A stretch of DNA of 64,000 bases from Monosiga brevicollis MX1 (lineage: Eukaryota > Opisthokonta > Choanoflagellata > Craspedida > Salpingoecidae): the NCBI RefSeq assembly GCF_000002865.3, contig NW_001865055.1, forward strand, positions 609,654 through 673,653, read 5' to 3'. Of this stretch, positions 46,729 through 58,808 are shown piece by piece. The translations under genes were made by a program, and so were the position numbers. A model generated the notes under the pieces. The model ran no database searches, was not told where the DNA came from, and worked only from the letters and a program-made list of their open reading frames with translations. Within the stretch, counting starts at the first letter, position 1. Each line of letters starts with the position of its first letter.

Positions 46729-49700
46729 ATGGCGGGCACAATGGCAGACACGCTTCGAGGCACCCTTGGTCTCATCATCCTGGCATTACTCCTGCAAACC
46801 AGGCTCTCCGCCGCCGTCGATGCGCCGTGCGTTGTTGCCGTCAGATGACAAATGCCTGAAACGATCCTCGAGTGCATCCTCTGGCGCCTTCGCAGCATCG
46901 GGTTCCGCCTTGATGCAACTCACGACTCGACTCGCTTTTGCAAATAGATACATTCCGCCTTATTTTAACTTGTCCCTTCGCACAAACGTACGTGAAACCG
47001 TCTGGGCACACTTGACGCCTACATCGTCACAAAACTTATCTCCTGCCTCACAAGCCTTCTGCCTCCGTCCGTCTTCCCTGCGTTACTTTTTGCTCTGTGA
47101 CTCATCCGATTCACAGGTGGGGCCAGTGTCCATATCTGCACTTCCCCACGCCAAATGCAACTCGACCAACCTTGAAGACCGGTGTGGCAAGGTTTTAGCT
47201 TACGTTCAGGGTGAGTTGCCGCTTGCCAAGCCCATCAGCGCCATCCGACTGAGAACCCTCATCAAACTCCTGGTCTGGCACAGGCGCCCAAGTGTCCCTC
47301 TATGCTGCTTTGGGGCTGAGCCCTGGAGCTACCTTTGGTGCCAGCGTCCAACCACTCGGCTGTTCCTACGATCCTGCCACGGTTAGCTCGCGTCAGCCTG
47401 GCCGTTAATAAATCTGAGCTCAATCTTCGAAAAAAACGCGAGTGGCCAAGTGCCACTGTACACCAATTGGGCGCCATTCTTGCCACGTTTCCTTTGTGCC
47501 GAAGTGTCATCTTACGCCCTTTGTTGCTGTCAGTCTTTCAAGTGCCTGTTGGCGGTCGGTGCTCCTGGGACAACCTATGGCGCTTTGAACCTGTCCGGCG
47601 GGTTGTATACATTTCTCTTGACAGCCACCGACTCGCCGTATCATGCCACTCCCATTGCTCAAGTTACTCCTGCCGTCATCGACTTTGGCTTAACGGCCGT
47701 TCTACATCGCTTGGTCTGCCCTGTTTTTTCTCTTTTTCCGCTATCATGTTTCGCGGCCATGCCATGCCATTCAGCTTGCAATCTCATGCCTGTTTCACGC
47801 GCGCATCAGGCCCAGGAACGCGTTGTCGCTACCCATGGGCTGGGCACGCAGTTGGCAGCCCTGCCCATGTTATTCGATGATGGTATGAGATGTGACGGCA
47901 TCAGCGCCCCAGTAGCAAGCCCTCTCCGTCCTTTGCACTCATGTGCGTGCGTGTCACAACTTAGGTTTCATGAACCGAGTCTCTGAGCTACCCCTGGTCG
48001 TCACAGCGCCACAAAGCGTGCTCCCAAACGTGTTTGGCAGCCTGACCGGCGAGGTTTTTTTGACCACGCATACTTGTGCGTCTGTTTTCCTTCTACGTCT
48101 CATCGCCTCCAGCCTGCCGATTCTTCCCATCGGCACGTTTGTAGATAGTTTGAGCTCATGCGCGGCTCAATTCTCTCATTTCGACCATGGTGCGCCGTGT
48201 TTGCCCCACGAAACTTGCCACCCGACCATAGTCTCAAACGGCACTCGCCTTCGAGCTATTGCGCCGCTGCTGGCCCACGTGGATGGCCTGGGTCAAGCTG
48301 TTGCAGTGCTGCGTAGCAACACCAGCACCGTGTCCGACATTCAGCTGCTTCTGGCCGTTGGCACCTACTATGGCACAGCACTCGTGCACCTTCATGTTGC
48401 CTTGCCTGCCAGTGGATCTGCAGGTTTGTCCAAACGAACGGCTCTTGTCTGTATTATCCATTGCCGCGGCAGCTTTGCGTTGGCCTAATCCATCTCTCTC
48501 AACGCGATCGCCTAAATCTTGACCCTTTGCCTTCCGCCCTCCTTTCTTTCCTTCCCCTCGCTCGTCCTTTGACAGGTCATCCCGTATGGCACTGTACCGC
48601 AGTGCAACTCATCAACGCAGAGCGCCCACCGAGCATTTTACTGCCCTTTCCCTTACCCAGCGTAGTGTTTGACGCGCCACCTCACTTTGATGGCTCCACA
48701 TTCAGAGCCATTTCTTTCTTGGCAGCAACTTGTGGCTTTGCACAATGCGCGGATCATCATGTCTTCTACAGTCATTTGCGCAGACCCACGCCTGGTACGT
48801 GTGTGCGCTCATCAGTTTGCCAGCACTGCCAAATCGGTTTTTTTTTGGCACGAGACGGTCCTCGTCTCCCGCCACGCCGTTACTGGCCAAGCGTTGCGAC
48901 ACGCTCTTGCAGATACCGCGATGGCTTGTGCTCAACGACTCACGTTTGCTTTTGCTGGTCCGATGCAGTTGCCAAGCTCAACGCGTTGCGGCCGATTGGG
49001 TTGGCCTGGCGTCAGCTGTACAACTACACAGAACCAGCCAAGCTTTTGATTGCTTCGGTGCTGGCCGCCGACGCTCAATTGAACCGGACGGAGCCCCTCA
49101 TCCTGAATAGTAATGCCCCTGTCGAGTTTGTGAGCAACAACCTCAGGCCTCAGATGCTGGTTTTAGACCGGACTTACGACTCCATGATCATGACCTCTCA
49201 GTGGTGGATTGCCTCAGACACCCAAACGCTCGAACTACGCAATCGCGTCACTTGGGGCTTAAGCCACTCTTGGACCATTTTCGATATTTTGGAGCAAACG
49301 TCCGTGGAGAGTGACTCTGAAGAGGAGCAACACATTGCTCGGGTTAGATCAAATTGGCCCGCGTACGTCTTGACCGTCCAAGAAAAAAACGCTCACATAT
49401 TTCTAACCATCAACAACGGGCACGGCGCCATTGAGGCCACCCTATGGCCTGCGCTTTTGTTGGAGCTCAACACGACTAGCCTTGAATTCCAGCTCATCAC
49501 GTCGGACAACTCATCAACCATCACGGCCACTGGAGCCAACGGCTACTTTTTCGCGAGCCTCCCCTTGACCATGGGCAATCGAGATGGACATCGAACGCGC
49601 TATCGTGGCACAGTCGAAAATCCAGCGACAGGAGCTGGCATGAATGTCGCACAAGAGGCCGAGGGAGAACGCTATGGTGCCAGACTAGCCATGACCGCGC

Positions 49701-52700
49701 CGTTGAACACGACCTCGACCGTTCTTTTCATTCTCAGTGGTGGCTCCGGTCGGATCGCAATTATCGACCTCACTAGATTTCCCAGAGGCATTGACTACCA
49801 AACGATGTTTTCGCTAAGTAATGCCATGGTCACCGACATCGATGCATTGTTCCAAACATACTTCCTCAGCGAGTTTCACGACTTTGACAGCAACTTACGG
49901 TTTAGCCTTGTGAGCAAAAATACCGTTGACATTATCACGAATCTTACTCACTTCGACTTTTTCACAGAGCATCGGGACTGTTATCTACCCCTGCTCACCA
50001 TGTCCTCCGACCAAGCTTGGATGTCCTGTTCGAGTTCGACGTCAAATGAGTGGCTGGCCTTCTTTGATGGGAGCCGCGTCAGCCAGCGGGTCAACCTCAC
50101 GCTTGGCTATTACGTCCAACTTGTGGTTGCCGCAGCGCTACACGAGCCTGCCGATGAGGTCGCACTTGCCCTTACCTATCCTGGGCTCGCCTACAGCCAT
50201 GCACTTTTGGTCCCAACGATGGCCGTGCCTGCCTTCATGTCCAGCCTGAACCTCGAGCCCGTCGTTCTTGATTGCACCAGCGCCTTCTCAATCGTTATAG
50301 AGCCAAGCACGCTGCAGAGCTTGGTGCACATAATCGTGCCAAACACCCAGACCTGTTCTGGTCAAATTCAAGCGATGGCAAGATATGGGCAAATGGAGGG
50401 TGCCATACGCGTTCTGACTCGAGGAGCTAACGCCACAAGATTAGATTACTCGGGCAGCATCACTGCCGGTACTTTCTCGTGGCTTTTAGTTCCGCGCATC
50501 AACGTAGCTCAGACTGATGTGCATTGCTTCTTTACCGCGAGGACCACGGAGCGGAGTGGAATTACTTTCACGTTTACCCCGGGCAATACCCGCCGCGAAC
50601 CAGCCGTTTTGGCCGGCCGTATTCCACCATATGTGGTTCTCAACGGATACTTTCCAGCTACTGTGCTGTGGACGGGGCGTTTCTTCTTGGCATTGAGCAA
50701 TGATCTATACCCCGTCTGGCGCTTCGCGGGTGACATCAAATGGACACCTATCATGGCTGGCCTTGTTGACAGCGGGCACCATCGACTCTCATTCGACCCC
50801 GACACCAGAGGCCAAGTTGTGACGTCCCACCTGGTGGTGTGGCCTTGTACCACAACAGAAGACCCTCCGCGGACGGCATTGCTTGTACTTTGGCCCAATG
50901 GTCGAGCCATTCAGGCTGTGACCAGCTACTCTGTTCCCACCGATCGCCTATCCACGATCGCTCTGGCACTGCCGACGTCGGCAAGCGTCCATTACTTGAT
51001 AGCGGGCCAGAATGCAAGCGATGGCTCTGGAGTTTTGCTACATCTTGCTAATGGCCAAAGCTACACAAACATGACAAGTTTGCCGTCCCATCTTGGTCCC
51101 CTTTTACCGGGTCGTCTGGAATTGCCATACTTGGTATTCTCAAACATCTCGACCTCGCGCGACGCGCACACTGTCGTGCCTGGCAGCGTCAGCGCGGCCT
51201 TTCAGAATACATCAGTGATCTTGCATGTGTGGGATGTGCATCGTCATCAAGAAGCGTGGTCAGTAGCGGTACCTCGCGACAGCTGGTATCTTGGGTCTGT
51301 GAACATCAACGGGACCCTCGCTCCTATCCTTTGCTTACCCGCCGCTGAAACGAGTGGAGCGCGCCTTCAGATGTGCCAGCCCTCCGGTTGCTATACTCTG
51401 CTGTCCGGGCCCGGGCGCCTGGTGCGAGCTACGGTGTGGGGAGACAGCCTTTACGCGGTATTTCACGACGCCCCACGCGGCTTTGCTTTCCAAGTCGTGC
51501 ACTACAACTTCTCAAAAGCAGCGCCGAGCCTATATCAGTTTGCTGGTCAAATTATTCATCAAAATTTCGCCGACTTGCTCGATCTACAAGCCACTGCTTC
51601 GACCGTGTACATGTATTTAACCAACCGTCAATCTAAAATAGCACTATTCGGTGGCGCTCTCCTGTTACTTGAGAATTCTGCAGATGTGATGGTTCCCCCG
51701 TGCCCCAGTGGCGCGAGCAAGCCGGCGTCTCCCTTGACGCTACCCACCAACGGCTCGCTTCTCACCTGGCGCTCCTGTTGGCACGAACCAGGTTCGTCCG
51801 AGATATCGATGTCCGTTGATTTGACCTCTCACGTGGTGGTGAACGTCGCTGCTTCCGACGCAGTTGTGGTCATGTGCTATGAAAATGGTACGAGCTTCAC
51901 AATTCAGCGTGAGCACTGGTGTACCGCACCAAGATGTGTCATTACGACTGCCTGTGCTCTTGGCCAACAACGCTTTCTCGTTTTTGTCGTCCCAGTGATG
52001 GGCAACAGCTATGGCGTGCAGTACGCCGTTGGTGCCGCGTGTGATGAAGTTGAGGTTGTGGACGATGGTACTACAGGCTTGCCAGTAACTGCTGTTAATG
52101 GTAATGAATGGCTTTTCATCAATCAGACTGGAGCTGTGGGCCTCGGAATGCTTGGTGCCGGCTTTTCTTGGGAACCCATGGCTTCGATTGCCAGCGCATT
52201 GCTCGACAATGAACGTGTCCTTGATGCTACATGGCGTGAGGGGCGACTGTTTCTGCTAGCACATAATGGGAGTGGTCCATGCTCTCTCCTCAGTGTCCTC
52301 TGGTTGCGCAGTCTTCCGTTGTCGACGCGGCTGTCCTTAGGAAATAGCAACTGTGTCGATGCCGAGTTGTTGGTGCCCTCAGAGGTGGACGCGCCCATTT
52401 GGGTGTTGCTGCGCAGTGTCGAGACGACCCCTTCGAGCTTGCGCACGTTGTGGCAAGTCAACGTCACGGGTAACCGCTTGTATAACGCTACTCTTGCACG
52501 AACCCGTGTGCATGCGGCAGCCAGCGTGCAAGAAGAAGACGCATTTGTCATTTCGGCTTCAGCTGCGCCTGGCAGCTCTCCCGAAATCATGGTCCTCAAC
52601 TCAGCTGGATCTTTGCAAGACGTCGATGCAAGCATTATTGCCTGGACTGCGGAATCCAACCTAGGTTATGTTGTTGGCTTGGCGGCAGACGTGCTTCTTT

Positions 52701-55700
52701 TTATTGAGGAGTACATTGAACACACGTTGGCGCGGTTTTACTCCTTCAACTTTGCAGATCTCTCTGTGGGCCCCTTCGCGGGCTCAATACCACTGCGCCT
52801 CTCCACACCAGCTCACGGGTATTTGCGTCTCTCTGCAAGCCAATACATCATGGCTACGTTTGTCGAGGGTAATACGGTCGAGGTTCTCAACGCACAGACA
52901 ACAAACAGTTGTGTCAAAGCACTTCCCATGACCCCCGTCCTATTGAAGCAGCTGCCTGAGATCACAGTTCTGTACGGTCGGGCTGGCCATGCTGTTCGGC
53001 TTGGCTTCGTAGAACCCGCCAGCACTCCATCTCGCAGCCCAACCACAACTTCCGCTAGCATGACCACCACGACACGGTCACAGGGCTGTGCCGTTTTCCC
53101 CCTTGATGCCAACAAACCATTCAACGGGTATCGCATTTTCGACCAGTACCTCAGCGGCGTAGTCGATGAGGTTAATCTGCAGGCGTGTCCAGGCTTAATC
53201 TATCACATGCGACTGCGTGGAATATCTGCGCCCATCTTTGTCGACTTGATCTTACCCTCTGCAGCTCCGGTGCAGCTAGACATTTCCCTGCCCAGCGGTC
53301 ATTCCGTTGGCCACCTCCGACTTGCCACGACGTTTGCTCGAATTCCCATTGTCATCCGGGGGCTTACTGCTGTATACATTCAGATGTCCGTGGCACAGCC
53401 AACCTTGTTCAACATGACCCTACACGTACCTGACGTAAATTATGACGAAGACGCCATCAGCAACTGCAATGAATGCCACGCAGGCCCATTGTTGCTGCCA
53501 CAGCGTGAAAAGGTGCCCGCTGTTGCGGCCGCACAAGCGGGAAAGCTCTCCTTGGTGTCATCTCCCGACTTTCTTCAACTCTTGAGCAGTACAACGCGGG
53601 TGCAGGCACGCCTAGCCGCACCATTCCCCCCATCCCCGGAGAATCCGACGACAGAGCTTGCTGACCTTCCGTGGTTGCTACCCGCATGCGATTGTACCGT
53701 TGCGGATCCAGCCGGAGGGGGCCTACTTGTCGCTGATGGGATGCGTCTTGACTACGTACTTTCCTTTGATACGCTCGGAGCCGGTATTCTTCACTTTCAA
53801 GATTCCGAGCTGGTTGTATCTTGTTTCAAGCCCTGCCTGAGTGTTGCACGCTTGGCACTTGGGTCCACAACTACCGGCTGGTCGAGCAATTTGCTGGAGA
53901 TGTCCACCAATGCTAGCTACGTAGATGTGGCGCGGTGGCCAGCGGTGCCATCGATCTTGCTCGTGCCGGGTGTCTCCACTCCGCTTACCAACAACGGCAT
54001 GGGGTTAACTTATGAACTAGCCACTTTTGCCACCTGGCATACGCTTCTTCAACTCGATTTCGATACCGCAGTTGCGGTGGGAACGCCCACGGTCCTATTC
54101 CGTGTGCGCGTGGAATTCCGGCCCTTCGTCTCGGGCTTTAGCGCTCGTTTTAGGCACGCCACCAACGGGACTGTGCTAAGCACCGTCCAAGCTCAGGCGA
54201 ATGACGGCGGCTATGTGGAGCTATCCAGCGTCACCTCGATTGATGCTCAAAGCTTGACTTGGTTTTTTGAGGTCCAAGGCAATGGGCATCTACACGTCTT
54301 CAACTTGACAGTCCAACGAATGCCTTACTACGGTTCGTGTTAGCTTTTTTGGGCAGAGGATTTCTTTTCTCACACATATCCCTAGAAATCGTGATATAAG
54401 TTAGGAATCAAGTCTCACGTCAACACTCGCCGAATGCGCATCATCGTTGGTGCTCTTGTTGAACTTATCTTGCTTGTAGGCGACATCAACCGCTGCTTTT
54501 GCACAAGTTTTCCATCTTGCACGGCCGAAGAACGCTTCTCCCTCAACGGGGACACGTTGATGTTCGAGTGTGCCGCTTGTGATGACGGACTCACGCGATC
54601 TCTCACCAATCCCTACAGGTTAGAGCCAGCACGATGCCCCGCACTGCTGGTGCCCTCATGCATGCATTCACGGTATATGGTGGGTCTGGGCTGCTTAGGT
54701 GTGAGCCATTGTGGACTCCAATTCTTGACGCCTCGCTGTCCGTCGCTGAGGGCGGCGATGTTCGTGGATTGCTGACAAGCAATGATCTTCTTTTGCTCAG
54801 CATGGCCAATGGTAAAAGCGATACCAGCAATGACGACTCAGTCGGCCAAGTTCTTGTGTGGGTGGAGGACATGGGCATGTGGGGCCAGCAAACCGTCCTA
54901 TCGTCGCCACGGCGCAACGCCTCCGAATTTGGCATACAAATGCTTGCCATGACGCACGGCCGTTTTGTGATAGTCGATCACGTACCCAGCGCTGGCGCCA
55001 GCAATACCAGCAACCTGACGCTGTTCATTCACAATGCGACAACCATGGACCCGGGCCTCTACTTTCCGTTTGTGGCACCCCCGTTACCGATACCAGCTTT
55101 AGGCGTCACCAGCTCAGGCATACTGTACTCTGATGTTCTCGACGAACAGCCGAGGATCTGCTCTTTGCCAATATCTAATCAACTGCCCGCAGCCCTGACG
55201 CTGGGGGGATCTGGTGGTGTTTCCTGTTTTCCGATTGACAGTCCTTTGAGCATTTCAACCAGTGAGCACAACTCTTTCCTGAGCAATAGCTCGTACATGC
55301 TAGTTCTGCAGCAGGATCCTCAGACCAGCTTTGGACGAGTGCAGCTGACGTTGGATATGTCCGCTGAGGCCAACTTTTCCTTTACTGAACATCACACATC
55401 GTCAGCGTCGCACCTGGTGATTGGTCTTTACGGTAATGTCGCGCACTACCTTAATGTGTGGCGTCGTGAAAGCAACGGCAGCATCCATGAGCACGGCACC
55501 TTCATGTTGATGGGCAGCCGTCAACACATGGGTTTGATCATGCTGGAAGACGCCGTGGTTTTGGCCAGCTATCGCAGCCCAACCCAGCTCACGGTTGTCG
55601 CCATGGACTTTTCTGACGACACGTTCAGCACGGTCTTCAGAAAGCCCTTGTTGGATGCGAATCGTGTGACCACGGGTAGCGGGACGCTAGCCAAGGCAGA

Positions 55701-58144
55701 CAACGCCGTGTACCTGCTCTGGGGAACCCAGGTGCTGGTCCTCGCATCTGGCTCAAACCCCGTGCGTTTGGATCCCACGTACCTCTACAATCAGGATTCA
55801 GCCTTGCTCCTGTCGTGGACGGTGCAAACGTATAATCTGCAGATTTTAGTTGACGGGTTACCCACTGCCCCTGTCGAAATTTCCTCGACTTCTTTGACCA
55901 CAACCTACTCGACAAGCAGTTCGTTGCTCAGTACAGCCACAGTGCCGCTTGCAGCGGTCGGAGGAGCTTCGCCACCGACGGGCGCGATCGTGGCAGGCGT
56001 GCTGGGCATCGTGCTCGTGCTCTTCGTGGCTGCGGTGATGCTCGTGCGTCGGCAACGGGGGAGTCAGCGACAGTCGCTAATGCATCGACAAGGCGGAGTG
56101 GGCGTTGACGCATCCACGGTGCCCATGTCGGCAGAAGGGCAAATTGAGTTGTGTTTGTTGCAGTTTGAGCAGCAGCTCCTCAGTGGGACTATGCGGCACG
56201 CGAAGAGCAACGAGACCGCTGTGCAGGCTGGCGCTCACTCCATGACCATGATCAGCAGGTATCAAATCTGCGTCGTTTTGTAACGCCGCGGTTGCGAATA
56301 GACAGGACCTGGAAAGGGCAGATACAGGCGCTGGGATTCGGGCAAGAATGGACTTGCTTTGAGCCACCTCACTTGATCTTTGCTTGCGACCGCTGTCTTT
56401 GATGCTTGCCTTGAAAAGCAAATGGCTGCAGCAGACCGAGTTACTTGGAAAAGGCCATTTTGGAGCCGTTTACAAGGTCTGTTGGGACCAGAGCTCCACG
56501 ATGACGGTCAAAAACACTTCTCACCAAGCCAGAGGCTGAGCTAATTCTGATGTTGCCTTGTGCCTCTTGACGATGGCTTGGTTCACCTGCAGGCGATTCC
56601 CACGAAGCATCGCGATCTTTTTCGCGACTCCGTGGTTGCCTTCAAGACGTTTGAGGATGTACAGGTAGGATCAATCGTGGCGTCTGTTCGCTTTGACCTC
56701 TGCTCTCGGCCAACCTTCTATTTGCTAACGCACGAGTGGGTGGCGCGGTAGATGGCGGATTACAAGGCCGTCATGATGGAGGCAGCACTGATGCACATTG
56801 CTTCCCAGCACCCTCACGTGGTGCAGCTCATTGCTGTTGCACAAGACTGGTGCGTGCGTACGGTCGTCGAAGGTGGTCTTCATGTCCACAGATGAACAAT
56901 CTTTTGCAAAACGCTGGCAAGACCAACCAGTCTGCCTTTGACTCATTGTGCGACCGCCCGCCTTGTAATATTAGCATGCCAATCGCTTTGGTATTGGAGT
57001 ACGCGGACTTGGGTGACCTGCGAGCCTTCTTGCGGCGCCCGGATGCCAGAATCTCTTTTCCCATGCAGGTGTGAACCCGTGCTTTTGCATGCTTGTGCGC
57101 AATCTTGCCTCAGCTCACGAAAGCTTTTTGACTTGGTGCTTAGCTCGAGTGGATGCTCCATATTGCGAGAGGTCTGGCTTATGTTCATCAAAACTGCCTG
57201 GTGCATCGAGATCTGGCTAGCCGCAATGTGCTACTCTTCAGCCGGCCTGGTGCAGTGCCACTCGCCAAGTTGGCTGATTTTGGCTGTAAGCTGGCCTCTT
57301 TCCCCTCGCTGGTGCTTCATTTCAGTTGCATGTGGGCTGACTTGGCTGGGTTTTCATGACCGATTCCTTCATGGGGGGCGACTTGTCTTGATAGTGAGCC
57401 GATACGTCTCCAAGGAGCATGATTACTACCGGACGGCTCAGCTGGATGCCCTTCCATTTCGGTCAGAATTCTTTTCTGCTGGCGCGTAGTCTTTGGAGGT
57501 GCCTCATCATGCTTTCTAACACGCACACTGGTTGGGTCTATCTTCTGGTGTGGCAGGTGGATGGCACCCGAGGCACTGGCGAAAGGACTGTTTACGAACG
57601 AATCGGACTTGTGGGCGCTGGGGATTACCTTTTGGGAGGTAAGCCGTGGCTATCTGCAACAATTCACACTGTTGCTGTTGACACACAGCTTCCATCATGA
57701 GGCTTGAGTCGAGGCAGCAGCTACTGACGGCTTCATGTCCGGAAATCATGCCTTTAGCTCTTCAATCGTGCCCGGACGCCATATGGAGAGCGGACCCTGC
57801 AGATGATCCTTGAATTTCTGCAAAGTGACCAGCGCCTGTCATTGAGTAGTGTTCCACCAACCCTTCACAAGTATGTTTTCTGCAAGGGCGTTGCATCTCT
57901 TATTCTGTCGGGCCCGGTACTTTTGGTAATAACGCAGCTCGCTGGACAATATCGCTCGATTTTACACTCGGTTGGATCAATCGCCTTGTCCCCCAGCCTT
58001 TTCACCCAGCTTTGGCATCTCAATCCGGCCAAACGACTTGGTCTGTCGGAAGTGGTGGACCAGTTGGCCGCGGAGCAGCGCACGCTGCAGGGGCATGCCG
58101 TCAATTTCACGCTCAACTTTGAAGAGGCTGAAAGCTCACTCTAA
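46729..58144 (+). CDS. Receptor tyrosine kinase with giant novel ectodomain
   Basis: The signal peptide at 46,729 (MADTLRGTLGLIILALLLQT, then RLSAA) is followed by short ectodomain exons and one huge exon at about 48.5-54.34 kb. The ectodomain is beta-rich, full of N-glycosylation sequons, and has a Thr/Ser spacer (TSASMTTTT) near 53,050. A Cys-rich piece (CFCTSFPSC, CAACDDG) is at 54.48-54.62 kb, and a further beta-rich unit ends in a Thr/Ser stalk. The TM helix is AIVAGVLGIVLVLFVAAVML, then RRQRG. The kinase is split over many exons: LLGKGHFGAVYK (56.45 kb), VVAFK (catalytic Lys), MMEAALMHIASQHPHVVQL (alpha-C Glu), LVLEYADLGDLRAFL, LVHRDLASRNVLL, LADFG, DYYRTAQLDALPFRWMAPEA and ESDLWALGITFWE. 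HRDLASRN and the activation loop mark a tyrosine kinase with all catalytic residues. It ends after LNFEEAESSL, stop 58,142-58,144. The ectodomain family, ligand and some 46.8-48.5 kb exons are unresolved. Confidence 0.85.
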
Positions 58145-58406
58145 TGTGACTGGTTCATCGTTTGTTATCCCTCTAGTGGGTATGGTGAGTGGCGGAATAC
58201 ATAACATAAGTAATAATGAGACCTGCTAATCTATATAATATACAGCCGAATGTATTGCCATTGCGGAACAATGTCATATGAAGTTTCGGTGACCCTGTAG
58301 CGCGCCTGTGTTTTGCTGCATGAGAGGCAAATGCTGTATTTGCGGCACGACCCGCCTTTTATTGGTGATTGTTAGCTTGTGGCAAATGGCCGCCATATGA
58401 CTTGCC

Positions 58407-58442
<36 letters not shown>

Positions 58443-58808
58443 NNNNNNNNNNNNNNNNNNNNNNNNNNNNNNNNNNNNNNNNNNNNNNNNNNCGCTTTTT
58501 CTCACAGGCACAAGCTTGAGATCGATGCATGTGCATGTGAGAAAAAGCGAGAGAGAGAGAGAAGTGTGTGTGTGTTTATTTGCTAATGTCAGACAAACCG
58601 GCTTGAGGATTCATCACGCACCGAGGAGGCGCCGCGTGCATGGTGGCGGTGCGGGGTATTCCCGTCGTGCTGGTGGTTGATCGGGGCGCAAGCATGCGTG
58701 ACAGGCGTATTGCGGTGTCTGCTGTCGAGCTAAGGGTGCTGTGAGGCGGGCTCTGGAGCTCTGCCAAGCTGGCAGGATCGGGGGAAGCACCCAGCGCAAA
58801 GTGACGGC
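58145..58808. other. Intergenic region with poly-G run and gap
   Basis: No gene seen. A G run at 58,411-58,439 abuts a gap of N at 58,443-58,492. A 3' GA/TG tract is at 58,549-58,576. The next signal-peptide exon begins at 58,809 on the same strand. Confidence 0.6.
58443..58492. other. Assembly gap (50 N)
   Basis: A short run of N next to a poly-G homopolymer, probably a sequencing stop at the homopolymer. Confidence 0.98.

Noticed and set aside
46766-47386. A frame reading from 46,766 through the signal-peptide region
   Set aside because: It overlaps the better signal-peptide frame at 46,729; the likely join is an intron from about 46,840 to 46,948, so only its later part is coding.
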